A stretch of 64,000 nt of DNA, from NCBI GenBank assembly GCA_032718475.1, contig JAUCBJ010007284.1, forward strand, positions 25,476 to 89,475, written 5' to 3'. The stretch comes from Nemertoderma westbladi. Taxonomy: Eukaryota > Xenacoelomorpha > Nemertodermatida > Nemertodermatidae. The notes beneath the pieces were generated by a model. It was given only the letters and a program-made list of their open reading frames with translations, had not been told where the DNA came from and made no database searches. The first letter of the stretch is position 1. Every line of letters starts with the position of its first letter. This document shows positions 1 to 11,500 of the stretch, piece after piece. Position numbers and translations under genes: made by a program.

Positions 1-149
1 TCATTCACAATCAGGCAGACTACCGGTAACACACAGTACTGCTCACTAATTTGCCGACCGTCAATGAATTTTATCATATATAGAGAGAACAGCAACGGAC
101 TCATGTAGTGCTTATCAAATAGCATTAAATTCACTACAAACCACAATAA
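1..149 (-). repeat. Inverted fragment of a BEL/Pao LTR
   Basis: These bases are the near-exact reverse complement of about 11421-11570 inside the BEL-1 3' LTR. They contain the same TATA-like tract and the conserved GACGGTCGGCAA block. The fragment is cut off by the window edge on the left and joins BEL-1 gag directly at about 150. It is therefore an LTR in minus orientation fused to the interior of a plus-strand element. It is not a terminal inverted repeat of a DNA transposon, because its plus-strand match lies in the middle of a 1.26-kb LTR. Confidence 0.85.
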
Positions 150-337
150 TGAGTATGGAAGACTTGAAACTGAGATGGAAGGATTCTATACTGACGAATT
201 TTCCGACGCCAACGAATCTTGTTATCTAATCAATACCGCAGTGTATCGAGCACAATGAATTTCCCCCAACTACTTTTGCCAAACAACCATCTTGGAAAGC
301 TCCAACTTCCAACGTAGGAATCAGAGAATTTCCTGTA
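150..337 (+). pseudogene. BEL-1 gag C-terminal remnant
   Basis: The frame encodes a MEGFYTDEFSD-type tail that also ends gag in BEL-2 and BEL-3, followed by SCYL and NTAVYRA. A TGA at about 256-258 and a frame change then break it. The downstream part, homologous to the linker before the protease (QPSWKAPTSNVGIREFPVV), continues in the pol frame into the GTG at 338. The rest of gag, including its zinc knuckles, is absent, so no functional Gag can come from this copy. Confidence 0.75.
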
Positions 338-3300
338 GTGCAGGTAAGAGTTCACGGTCCTAACCACAGTTACATAGTGAACGCACTCCTTTACTCCGGC
401 AGCACGGGAACATTCATCGATCAAGAATTAGCCGAAGATATCTTTGCTGGACAACCCAAATTCCGGACTAAATTGAATATGTCAGGAATTATGCAGGTTT
501 GGAAATCTACCCTAATGGCAGATTACTATGTAGGTGTGTTGTCCACCCCCCAGGATAAGTTAGGAGCACAAGGTATAAGGTCGGTAAAAATGGTGGCTAT
601 AAAGAACTTCGCTACTACTCAAGCAGACCTTTATAATTGGGACGAGGATGAAACCATCCAACATCTTAAGATACCTCGATTCCAGACAGATTATCCTGGA
701 GTGCAAATACTCATCGGCCAAAACGCGCACGAGGCGCTCGAAACATTAGAGAAACGGCCTGCTCAACCGCAGCCACTGCAAACCTATGCGGTAAGAACTA
801 GAGTAGGTTGGTACTTTACTGGCCCTTCCCGCAGGACTCTCGAAGAGAGAAGGCCACAAGAACGAGTATACCAGGTGAGTGATTGGAGCGAGGAGAGCAG
901 TGAGGTGGATGAACTAACTGAGGAAACACCATACTCTTCAGATAATGACGACATCTACCAACTCTTCGATCAAGAGAACACCATCGACCTACTTACAGAA
1001 AACCAAACTTGGAAAAATCAGGTGAACCTATGTCAACTGATTCGCCCATCGGAACCCATCGCTTACAATGACGAACTAAACGATGAGATAGAGCGCTGCA
1101 ATGCTAGAACTCGAGACGAACTAGCCGTACGATTCTTTACTCAAGAACTGGTGGAGCCCAATTCATATGATAAGGCCCTATCGATAGAAGAAGAAAGAGC
1201 CAAGCAAATCCAGGAAACAACTACACGTTTTTTAAAGGAACAAGGTAGATATGAAATCGGCCTACCATTTCGAAAACGAGAACCTAGATTTGTAAATAAC
1301 AGACCCTTGGCAGAGAAAAGAATCGCTCAATTGCATCAACGCCTTACGGCTAATACTTCAGCTAAAGAAATGTACCAAACTCAGCTGAAGAAATTTATAA
1401 CAAAGGGATATGCGGAGCGAGTGCCGGAAGGAACACCAGTGACTGAGAGAATGTATTACTTAACACATCATTACGTTCCCAAACCCGGTAAACCCCATGA
1501 AGTCCGAGTCGTATTCGATGGCTCTGCTCTATATATGGGCCAATCCCTCAATTCCGAGTTGTTACCCGGACCCAACTTACTCCAATCTTTGTTGGGAATA
1601 CTTTTGAGATTAAGACAATACTCCATCGCGTTCGCCTCCGATATAGAAGGAATGTTCTTACAAGTCAAGGCGCTGGATAGAGATAGAGACAGCCTGAGAT
1701 TTCTGTGGTGGCCTGAAGGAGACCTCAATCAGAAACCGGTAGAGTACTGGATGACCATCCAGGCTTTTGGAATCATATCAAGCCCTTCCAACGCCTGCTC
1801 CGTGGTGCGAACCACTGCGAATGACAACCGAGACTCCTTCTCAAAAGAGGTGATAGACAACATCAAACGGAATATATACATGGACGACAATTTAAGGTCC
1901 CTTCCATCAGTAGAAGAAGCCATAGATGTCGCGAAAGGAATGGTAGAGTGTTTGAAAAGAGGTGGATTTCGACTGACGAAATTCACCAGCAACTCCCGTG
2001 AGTTTCTGGAAGCGATACCGATAGAAGACCGCGGAGCGAAAGACCTAGACTTAATAAAGGACGATCTTCCTGAAACCAAGACGCTTGGCTTGAAGTGGGA
2101 CACTGAAAGAGACATCCTGTTTTTTCAGCTCAAACAGCGAGATAATCCAGTTCGGACCAAACGGATTTGTTTAAGTATCCTGAGCACTTATTTCGACCCA
2201 TTGGGATTCATTAGCCCAGTTATATTGATTGCTCGGAGTTTAGTACAACAAATGTGGCTTGAAAACCACTCATGGGACGATCCGCTTAAGGGAGAATTGT
2301 TAAAGAAATGGATGAAATGGGAAGATTCTCTACCTGCCATCGAGAACTTTATAATTTCCCGTACATATTTTGGCCATGTTCTTCCTATGTATTCCTATCA
2401 ACTCCATGTGTTTGGAGACGCCAGCGACATGGGAATAGGTATAGTAGCATATCTGCGAGTCGAAACCCCGGATGGAATCAAAGTCGCCTTGGTTACCTCT
2501 AAGGCATTGATTAACAACAAGTTAAAGGTTCCTCGAGCGGAGTTAAAGGCGGCTTTATACGCTACAGCCATCGGCCGGAACGTAACGGAACAAATCGACT
2601 ACCCACTGGAGAAAACGGTTTATTGGACCGACGCTTTACTCGTGTTGGAGTATCTAACCAATGAAGTCTGTCAGTTCAGCGTTTTTGTTACTAACAGGGT
2701 AGCTATTATTCTTAGTCGCACAAAGATAGATCAATGGAGACATTGCCCTGGTACGATTAATCCAGCCGATATCGCCTCCAGGGGAGCAACTCCACAGGAA
2801 CTGATAGATACTCCCGACTGGTTGGGTGGACCCGACTTCCTGAGCAAGGAAGAGGATGAATGGCCTCCTCACCTTACTACGGCGGAGATTAGACAAGCCA
2901 AGGGAGCGGAGACAGTCAAACCTAAAACCCGGGCGAGTAAATTGAAGTTATTTAAACCGACTATCGATCTATCTGTATTACATACTTCCGGGAATGATGC
3001 TTCGGATCCACAATCCCTCAACACAAATAAGTCTGTTGTGGAAATTAGAGATAAAGATTGGAAATCTGGAATACCAGACGTCTCGCAAGGAATCTCACCC
3101 ATGCTGCAGAGAGCAATGCATCATTACAGTTCCTGGAATCGGCTCTGTAAAGCCGTCACATATTTAAGAAGATGTTTTCATCATCACTACTCCAGGATGA
3201 AGACCACTAGTGATAACGCTCCATTGACATCTGCACAAGTTCATGTTATTAAAAATTTACCCAAATATAAGACATCTGACCGTTTTCTCAAGGAGAAAAT

Positions 3301-4762
3301 TAGTCACCAGGAGCATGAAGAAACCAATAAGCAGATACTGAGACTCCTGCAATGCTATGAGGATTCCGAAAAGTATTTCCTGTTGTTGAGAAAGCCGCAG
3401 ATGCGCTTAAGGGATCGATTCTCGAGCACAATGATAGATGGGCTAATACGTGTTGGAGGAAGACTCACCAATGCGCCCTTATCCTTTGACACCAAATTCC
3501 CCATACTTATTAGAAATCTTGAAGTACAAATCAAGATGATTGTAGATGTTCACAGTAAACTTTATCATGCTGGTAGAGAACGAATTCTTAGCGAAATTCG
3601 AACTCGCTATTATTTTGATAAACCCCGTAGAGCTCTGAACCAAGTTCTTAGGAACTGCATACCCTGTAGGAAAGCATTCAGTAGGCCTTTAACACAGCGA
3701 GAGGCAGAACTACCTAGGGAACGAGTAAGCTTCTATGAACCACCTTTTACTAATACTGGTGTAGATTTATTTGGCCCTATTGAAGTATATCGTGCTAGGA
3801 CTATAGTCAAGAGATGGTGTGTCATCTTCGTGTGCATGACTTGTAGAGCCATCCATCTCGATATGGTGAACGATCTATCTACCAACAGCTTCGTCTTAAG
3901 TTTACGACGACAGATCGCTCGCTTCGGGACGAGTAATACCATGAGATCGGATAAGGGAACGAACTTCATTGGTGCCAACAACGAAATACAGGCTTACGTG
4001 AAGGACTGGAACCAAAGACAGGTGGACGACCAGCTAAGGATAACAGCGTCTAGCTGGACCTTCAACGCTGCCGACGCCCCTTGGTGGGGAGGAAGTTGGG
4101 AGAGATTAATTCGAAGTGTCAAAACCGCATTTCACTTTATAGTGCCATGCCGCGCGTATCTCACCGACGAACTTTTGCGGACGTTAATGGAGGAAATAGC
4201 TGCCTATCTCAACGAGAGACCGCTTATGCCAGTCTCATCGAGTCCCGATTCCCTGGAAGCGCTAACACCCGCGCACTTCCTACTGAAGAAACCTGTAGCC
4301 ATGCTCCCACGATTGGAGATTGCCGACGGAGACGAATACTGCCGTCGAACTTGGCAACTTATGCAGTTGCTATCCCGTCGTTTCGCTGACCATTTCGAGA
4401 AACATTATCTGCCCACGCTACAACTTCGAACTAAGTGGTTTGCGCAGCAAGAAAACGTCAGCGCCGGAGATATGGTACTTATTGTAGATCCAGACCTCCC
4501 ACGTAAACGGTGGCAGACAGGTCGTATCATCGAGACTCACATCTCGGATGATGGTTTAGTGCGCTCAGTAGAACTTGTCGTCATGCGGCGTAACTTCAAG
4601 AAGCCAGGCATAATCTTTGAGACGCAACAACTCAATCGCCCAGTTGGTCGTTTATGTTTACTGGAAAGAGACAGAGAACTCTCTGGAAACTATGGAAGGC
4701 AAGACACTCTTCCCACGACCACCTCCCTAATTCCACAAACATCTAGGGACTCCCCAACGTGA
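338..4762 (+). CDS. pol: BEL-1 Pol: protease, RT, RNase H, integrase
   Basis: This is an uninterrupted 1474-codon BEL/Pao polyprotein. In order it holds a retropepsin-like domain (about 1-150), a linker, the reverse transcriptase (about 350-560, with the YMDD box near 514), RNase H (about 685-830, GDASDMG), an integrase HHCC zinc domain (about 1060-1100), the integrase core (GVDLFGP near 1142, SDKGTNF near 1203, WERLIRS near 1254) and a C-terminal DUF5641-like segment. The frame is open upstream of 338, so the GTG is only a nominal start; in the family Gag runs straight into protease. The protease active site reads YSGS where BEL-2 and BEL-3 have DSGS. The catalytic Asp is therefore lost (TAC at 392-394) although the rest of the frame is intact. 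Assignment to BEL/Pao is firm. Confidence 0.93.
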   Translation: MQVRVHGPNHSYIVNALLYSGSTGTFIDQELAEDIFAGQPKFRTKLNMSGIMQVWKSTLMADYYVGVLSTPQDKLGAQGIRSVKMVAIKNFATTQADLYNWDEDETIQHLKIPRFQTDYPGVQILIGQNAHEALETLEKRPAQPQPLQTYAVRTRVGWYFTGPSRRTLEERRPQERVYQVSDWSEESSEVDELTEETPYSSDNDDIYQLFDQENTIDLLTENQTWKNQVNLCQLIRPSEPIAYNDELNDEIERCNARTRDELAVRFFTQELVEPNSYDKALSIEEERAKQIQETTTRFLKEQGRYEIGLPFRKREPRFVNNRPLAEKRIAQLHQRLTANTSAKEMYQTQLKKFITKGYAERVPEGTPVTERMYYLTHHYVPKPGKPHEVRVVFDGSALYMGQSLNSELLPGPNLLQSLLGILLRLRQYSIAFASDIEGMFLQVKALDRDRDSLRFLWWPEGDLNQKPVEYWMTIQAFGIISSPSNACSVVRTTANDNRDSFSKEVIDNIKRNIYMDDNLRSLPSVEEAIDVAKGMVECLKRGGFRLTKFTSNSREFLEAIPIEDRGAKDLDLIKDDLPETKTLGLKWDTERDILFFQLKQRDNPVRTKRICLSILSTYFDPLGFISPVILIARSLVQQMWLENHSWDDPLKGELLKKWMKWEDSLPAIENFIISRTYFGHVLPMYSYQLHVFGDASDMGIGIVAYLRVETPDGIKVALVTSKALINNKLKVPRAELKAALYATAIGRNVTEQIDYPLEKTVYWTDALLVLEYLTNEVCQFSVFVTNRVAIILSRTKIDQWRHCPGTINPADIASRGATPQELIDTPDWLGGPDFLSKEEDEWPPHLTTAEIRQAKGAETVKPKTRASKLKLFKPTIDLSVLHTSGNDASDPQSLNTNKSVVEIRDKDWKSGIPDVSQGISPMLQRAMHHYSSWNRLCKAVTYLRRCFHHHYSRMKTTSDNAPLTSAQVHVIKNLPKYKTSDRFLKEKISHQEHEETNKQILRLLQCYEDSEKYFLLLRKPQMRLRDRFSSTMIDGLIRVGGRLTNAPLSFDTKFPILIRNLEVQIKMIVDVHSKLYHAGRERILSEIRTRYYFDKPRRALNQVLRNCIPCRKAFSRPLTQREAELPRERVSFYEPPFTNTGVDLFGPIEVYRARTIVKRWCVIFVCMTCRAIHLDMVNDLSTNSFVLSLRRQIARFGTSNTMRSDKGTNFIGANNEIQAYVKDWNQRQVDDQLRITASSWTFNAADAPWWGGSWERLIRSVKTAFHFIVPCRAYLTDELLRTLMEEIAAYLNERPLMPVSSSPDSLEALTPAHFLLKKPVAMLPRLEIADGDEYCRRTWQLMQLLSRRFADHFEKHYLPTLQLRTKWFAQQENVSAGDMVLIVDPDLPRKRWQTGRIIETHISDDGLVRSVELVVMRRNFKKPGIIFETQQLNRPVGRLCLLERDRELSGNYGRQDTLPTTTSLIPQTSRDSPT

Positions 4763-6384
4763 TACGTCTGGAGTGGGTGTATGACTATATTGTTTTATCT
4801 ATTTTATTATATTTTTATATGCGAACTTTATTATGTACTTTATTATAATCGTTTTTATTCAATTTTATTTAGTAGAATGTTATTTTAGTGATTATTTAGT
4901 AGATTAGTGCAATATATTAGTGTTTATTACGTACGTAATTACTTATAATATATATTTAGTCGACGGCGAGAAATAATTTTTCTCTTTCCTTACTGTCCGT
5001 ATCATATTATAAATACGTGACTACAGTAAGATGAAATGTCAGTACTTCTTAAAGTACAATAAAGCCACTACTATATTCAAGTATTATTGGTAGGCAGAGT
5101 ATTAGGAATGCAAAGTTCAGATCCTCGTGTCTCGGCTAAACCAAGCTCTGGGTAGACCTTGGAAACGACTTGCCTCTTCACACTGACATTGCTTCGTGCG
5201 ATATTGCTCTTCTACCTTATATTAAATAATACATATAGTAGCGTGAAGTCCCTCTAACAGTAGCGTAAAACGCAAATAAATCTGTTAAACCTTTTGACCA
5301 TCTGTAATTCTAGTCGATTAAGATATCGCGGCACCCACCGATATACTTGAAAGACAAATTCTAGAATCAGTGGTTAACGTCCCCAGACAAGTTCTGGAAT
5401 AAATCGGTGCCCATCTTAAATATTAATTTAATATTTAGTAAAATCTGTAAAATTCAGATCCGTTAACAATTCTAGTCGATTAAGATATCGTAGCACTTAC
5501 CGATACTCTTAAAAGACAAATTTCATAGAATTAAGGATCCTATGTCCCCAGACCTGCTCTGGAATCAAATTGTGTCAATTTTAACATCAAATAATAAAAT
5601 TCACGGGAATAAATTTAAATTCATATTTTAAATGAATTTCATAAATTGTCATTTTTGTACAATTTATAACATTCCCAAAATTCCATTAATTAATAGATCA
5701 TGGGAGCGGAGATTCATCCTATTGAGTGTATTAGAGTGCGAGAATCTCCAACATATAGTCAATAGCCGATAAAATTAATAAAATCATGCATAAAGAGGAT
5801 ATTGACAACTAAAGAATTATTATTAAATAGCATCCCAGATCTGTATGCATGAGAATTACCCTAATTCTACCGCTAGCATTCCATAATGTCACCATAGCAA
5901 CACCCACGCTAGAATTAGAAGCAAGTTAAAAGAACAATAGAAAGCTTGTCCCATTGCATAGCATAAGAGAATATAGCACACTGCTAGTATCCAAGGATAC
6001 ACAGTAATAACGTGACATTCTGGAAGGCACTGACTAACGGACAAATGGCCTCTATGTGTGCAGTTGGTGACAGTTGTGTGGAATTTGTGCGTTTATAGGT
6101 GAATGTTACTGCTAAAGTATGTTTACAGTAGCTAGTCGCAATTGTAAAAGTAGCCCAACTCTCCTATAGAAAGAACCTAAGTGGATCCAAGCCTTTGGGA
6201 CGGACAGTGGAGTGACTTGTGCCGGTTATCGTTGTCGTGCTGTTGCTACATGTTGGCGTAAACACCGCGACGACGGTACATCGGCGCTGAGAATCCCACT
6301 GTCCGGGGGCAAAGAGAAGTAGGCAGCGACGCCCGCTCGCCTAAATATAAACTTATTTGATATTAATAAACTCAGATAGCAGAT
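4763..6384 (+). other. BEL-1 spacer between pol and ORF3
   Basis: About 1.6 kb has no supported coding frame but is conserved in BEL-3 (42763-44388). It holds an internal imperfect direct repeat: a block starting GTCGATTAAGATATCG at about 5313, with a later GTCCCCAGAC and TCTGGAAT, recurs at about 5476-5566. Near its 3' end GGACGGACAGTGG (about 6199-6213) pairs with CCACTGTCCG (about 6296-6306). A region supplying an internal promoter, splice site or RNA export or packaging signal for ORF3 is plausible but unproven. Confidence 0.7.
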
Positions 6385-9300
6385 ATGACGGAGTTGATAG
6401 AAGATGATCTTGGTATTAGGGAGCGATATACCCTACCTTTACAAGCATTTGTGGATAGCTTAATACGCAGTGAAGCCGATCCAACCATTACGGAGGACGA
6501 TGGTCGTTATATCGAACCGCCGATGTCCCAAGAGCAACTCGCGCGTGAATTGGACTATCGAAAATTCACCACTCGCTATACGAATCGTAATGGTACGTAT
6601 ATGGACTTCTTAACTACCGGCCATCCTATCGATTTACATGACACGGACGATGTAGATACAGAGAGGGAAATGGTTCTATTTAAATATCATACCCAGCGGA
6701 GTCGTAACGATAAACCGAGAATAGATCACGAAAATTCTATTCGTAATAGACTGGAAAGAGAAAACGTTGAAGAACCGGATAAACGCATCGACTTCAACGA
6801 ATACCTAGAATTTTTGAGAGAAACCTATCTCAACATCGCTAGTCAACAGAACTTAGAGACGCGATATCCTCAAGGTATACATCACGACCCTGTGGTAGAA
6901 CTCAAACGGCTCTATTTCACTATGATGTATCTTACCGCCGATCGTCCACTACCTGTTATCCCGGATAGTTTTGAACAAATGGAAGAATATTGCAAAACTG
7001 GAGAACGTTCACCCGCGTTTCCTCTACAGGACGTACGTCTTTGGTATTATTGTGACGAATGCCCTAGACCCAACCAACAAACTGAAAGACACAAACATCC
7101 GCGGAGACGTTGCGCTAAACATAGTTTTACGCGTTACACTTACGGGAGTTTCGAGCGAAACCTGTTCGACATACCACCCACGATCGCTCGTCTTAAACGA
7201 TCACTGAATAAACCCATGATCAGAGTTCCGGAATACTCGGTCAGGCCTCCTCATTCCCTAGTGAGACCTCAAACTCTTGATCCTAACAGTATCACTGATC
7301 CTCCCGAACTATATTCCTTGCTCAAAGACTTAGTGTTACCCGAACAATTAATCGGTGGTGCTCCGGTAGTGGGTTCGTTAGACATCCGCCCATCCTACTT
7401 AGCCGGATTGGGACGCGGGCAGCTAATATCGCCCTTTGATCCTTACAATCGTCCAGGATTAAACCCGATGCAACCCGCCACGGAAGTCGAGGAGAGCGTT
7501 ATAAGAAACGCTTTAGACGCCATTCGACAGAAAATCGGAAAGGGAACACAAGATTGTTTAGAGAAACGTAAACTACAGCAACAAGTACAATCGGTGAAGG
7601 AGTTAGCCTTGCCACAGTTCGATAGAGAAATCCAAAACCTCGAGGAAGACATCGAGCTTGGACACACGTATTCTCTACAATAATTTTTAGATGAACGCTT
7701 ACAGAGACAAGCGGAAGAAATTCTACTCGAGGAGAAACACACGAAACTGGAAGAGAGAGAAGAAGCCGCTTTAGCCCAACCGGAAGCTCAAATCCTCATG
7801 ACGGACCTCTACTCTAAAACCGTTCGTCATCCCTCGATGATTCCACATTTCGGGGACAAGCTCTTCGCGACGATACAACCTCAACCGGTTGATATCAGTA
7901 CAGGATCGCAAAATCTTATCGCTGACGCCCCTATGTTACAGCGTCCGCCGATCGAGGCCGCTCGTGTTGACGGTATACTCGTTGAACCTCCGGACAATCG
8001 AGCGGATCTTGTCCGTCGTATGGTACACGATGTCAACATACGCGCTAGACCTTTACAGGACTCGTTTTATGGGATCAAAGACCACCCTTATTACGTTAAT
8101 CTGACTCAATATTATATGGTAAAACCCGAGGACCCGACACATAATTTAAAGTTTCTACTAAAATCCTCTAGACATTGTCGAACTCGAACAATTGTAGAAA
8201 CATCTGGATCAGTTAGTAAAGGTAAACTCATTTAGAAAACCATATAACATTTCTCGAATCGAGAAAGATATAGAACCTCCTTATAATCTCGATGGATTTA
8301 TTAAAACTCGATTAGTCCATTGGAATCTAGATGTATTATTTGAAGAAGAGAAAATACAAAGATATGGAAATGTGGAGACGTATACCACTCGGCATATGAA
8401 GTATAGTGATCTCCCTGACGCTAACCAATGCGCCACCTTGTGGCATCCAGTAGGGATGACCCTAGAGAACGCCACCAAGGAGTGGAATGAAACTCTTAAT
8501 GTTATTGAGATGTATGGAGTTGTCACCTACGATAATGAAGGTAGCGTTCCGGTCGGAGAACAAGGAACTACGCGCATGATCCACATACGCGGATTAGCTG
8601 GTTCTACCCACGTGTTTACTCGAGCGTGTTCCGACGTGATTGATTATTCTTTTGAAACTCTCACCGAAACACAAAAGAATCTCCAACATGGACAATTCGA
8701 ACTCGCGCAGCGTTACGTCATTGACACCGAACCCAAACCGGCCATGGGCATCGATGGATCGATGTTACCCCAGCCCGTACTCGAGATGTTGTTCAACGAA
8801 AGAATCCTTAAAATCGGCTCAGCTGTTTATGGAGATCTCCAAAACGACTTTCGGAATATGGAGAACATTCCATACCCTTTCGTTGATACTCAGCTGATTG
8901 CTCCCTGGGCAGAAGGTCGAGGTTTCTTCCGCACTATGTATGCTAATACGCCTAGCAACATTACAAAGGTGCAACGAACTTCCATCGGACATCTTGCCTT
9001 TCAGGAATACGGATGGAATTTCAAAGTCAGAAATCCCATTAACTATCAACAAGTATACGGAGATCATTATTCTCGATTGTACTTTGATGGACCATTAACC
9101 GCACCTGGCGCCGTGTATAGCTTCATGAGTGTTCCACTCCGTTCCTCCTTAGCTATATACACGATCTTTGAAAACACCGCACTTGCCGGTTGGCTAGCCG
9201 ATGTGTGCAGTCATACTATACGCGCCCATCCATTAATACTTGGGACCAAACTCGCTAAGCTAGATGAACATAATAAATTCATCCGTTTCGAATGTTTCCG

Positions 9301-10633
9301 GCGATTTTTAACCCCGTTCCGCAACGTGGATAGCCAATTTAAAGACCGCGCTTTGACCAAGCTCAGCCTAAGAAACTCAGCTGCAGAGAAGTTGGATAGC
9401 GCTGGATTCGCCGTTTTCCAAGAGATTTGTATATCGAACTTGCACTCCTCTGTTATACAAAGACCTCGGATTCCCACAGGTTATTCTGTCGTGGAAATTC
9501 AGACAATAGGTCCACCTGAAGAGACAGACGCGCCCACTTCAGCTATGCACTTGGAAGACGAACCAATATGTCTAGAATCTGAAGAGATTCAGCCTATCGC
9601 GCCCCGGAACAGCGACAACGATTACATCATAGAATGGTATCAAGGTCCACAGTGTCTCACTGCGTACGATTATCGACATGCCAACTATGTTTCTCGGCAA
9701 CGTTGTCGGTTATGCGCATCGAGAGACCACGATACGCCCATGGACACCAACATCCGCTGTTCCTATTTCCAAGAACAACCGACTATGGAAATTTATTGCG
9801 CATATTGCAGACTCAATAACTTGCATATCTTTGCGGTTTGCCCACAATTTATGACTCAATGTCACCATTGTCAACTAAAGGGACATGCCAGTTTCGATTG
9901 CCCTTTTAATCACGATTTGGAAAGCGTAGATGAAATGATCACACTACGTTACATCAGAGCTTGGGAAGCGAACGCTGATTTACATTGTGATTCGCGCCAT
10001 CGCTATTATCCCGGACGCGCTTACGAAGGAGTTTATGGGTTCCATCCTTATCTGTTCGCTTCGGTTGAACAGAAATCACGCATATCAAGTTACGAGCTAC
10101 TGAAGCGCGTCGGAGAATGTATTTCAACCAAATTCGTACACAAATTTCTCAGGAGTGTTAATCCTAGCGACCTTCATTCCTATAACTTAATCAATTATAT
10201 CCGTCAGGATCCGGACTATGGAGACTTGTTTGTTAACTCACACCCCGAGTTACAGGAAGTATATCGACGGCCTTACGAATACCGAGCCCGCGAACGCGAG
10301 TTGGAAAGGACCATTAAACCCCGGAGGTTTCTAACTGCCTATGGTCCACCCACGGCCCTCATTCAGACCACTCGTAAAGGACCCGTAAGAGCGGCTGTCT
10401 TGAAACGAGCTCTCAAAGCCGTTAGACCTCTCTCCCCTGACGATGATGTCAATCAACCCGGTACTTCGACTGGCGGATACACCGACCATAATCCTACACC
10501 CTCTGATGCAATCATATTGCACCCTTCACCCAGGAGTTATAGCCCTCCTTGTAAAGTGGCTCGCCCCAAAGAGAAAAGGACTCTGGCTAGCTTTAAAAAA
10601 CTGCGTAAACGCCGTCCGCGCAAGAAAGACTAA
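6385..10633 (+). pseudogene. BEL-1 ORF3, broken accessory gene
   Basis: This is homologous end to end to the intact 1417-codon ORF3 of BEL-3. Three lesions are visible: a TAA at 7681-7683 where BEL-3 has GAA, a frameshift near 8150-8165, and a TAG near 8195. The remaining segments (6385-7683, 7798-8160 and about 8200-10633) align well. The N-terminal Cys/His cluster, the C-terminal zinc-knuckle pair and the basic tail are all retained. In the stretch compared by eye, synonymous differences from BEL-3 outnumber replacements, which suggests past selection on the protein. Function unknown. Confidence 0.85.
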
Positions 10634-11029
10634 CTGTTTAGAGTATTTATGTATATTAGAAACTGTGATTTTGTATATTTTATAGACTCAAATCCCATTT
10701 TCTGGGAGCGTTGTAAAAGCTTCTGTGGGATATAACTGGCCCCTTTTGCTTCGCAATCCAGTTTCCCCCCAGGCGCTGGAATACTCTAAAAAGGTTCTCT
10801 AACTGTATATATATTCCCCTCGCCCGCAAGGTACCGTTACAGGTGTTTTAACGGACATAAAAGTCATTCTTCTATATATGTGCTTTGGCGGACATGGTAA
10901 GGCAAAAAACCCGCAATGCACCAAATACCTTTACACGGCTTGGCCTTGATGATTCAGATTGCGACATCTAGCAGCTGGTTGCTGGCATGGAAACAGCCAT
11001 TGGACGCATGGTTCTTTGTTTAGCTTGAG

Positions 11030-11041
11030 CCAATCAGAGCG
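11030..11041 (+). promoter_or_regulatory. Conserved CCAAT box in BEL-1 LTR
   Basis: CCAATCAGAGCG is conserved base for base in the LTRs of BEL-1, BEL-2 and BEL-3 although most of U3 has diverged. This fits a bound CCAAT-type promoter element; binding is inferred. Confidence 0.55.
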
Positions 11042-11487
11042 ATTTTTTCTGTCGACGTGTAGATATTCGGCCGATCATACTAGGAGTGTTCAGTCTTACT
11101 GTTTTTTTCTTGATACCGTTGTGTTGTTGCTATCTAGGCCAGGAACACCGGCTCTAGAGTCAATTCGTTTTCATACTTTAGAAGAAACATTAGTAGGCTT
11201 AAATTATAGAGCGTATAACTGTTATCATAACTTAACAACTCATATCACATATCGGTCCATATCAGTTCATATCATATCTTAACCTACCGTCTTAATGCTT
11301 TTTACTGTTGTGTTTTGGTTGAATATTATTTGGAGAACATTTATAAAGAACCCAAATTTCCCAATTTTCTTGATACACTACAGGTTAGAGAGACGGGTTA
11401 TATATAGCGATTGCGACTTATATTATTGTGGTTTGTAGTGAATTTAATGCTATTTGATAAGCACTACATGAGTCCGTTGCTGTTCTC

Positions 11488-11500
11488 TCTATATATGATA
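11488..11500 (+). promoter_or_regulatory. TATA-like tract in BEL-1 LTR
   Basis: TCTATATATGATA lies just before the conserved GACGGTCGGCAAATTAGTG block. BEL-2 and BEL-3 LTRs have an AT tract at the same place. A core promoter role is inferred. Confidence 0.4.
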
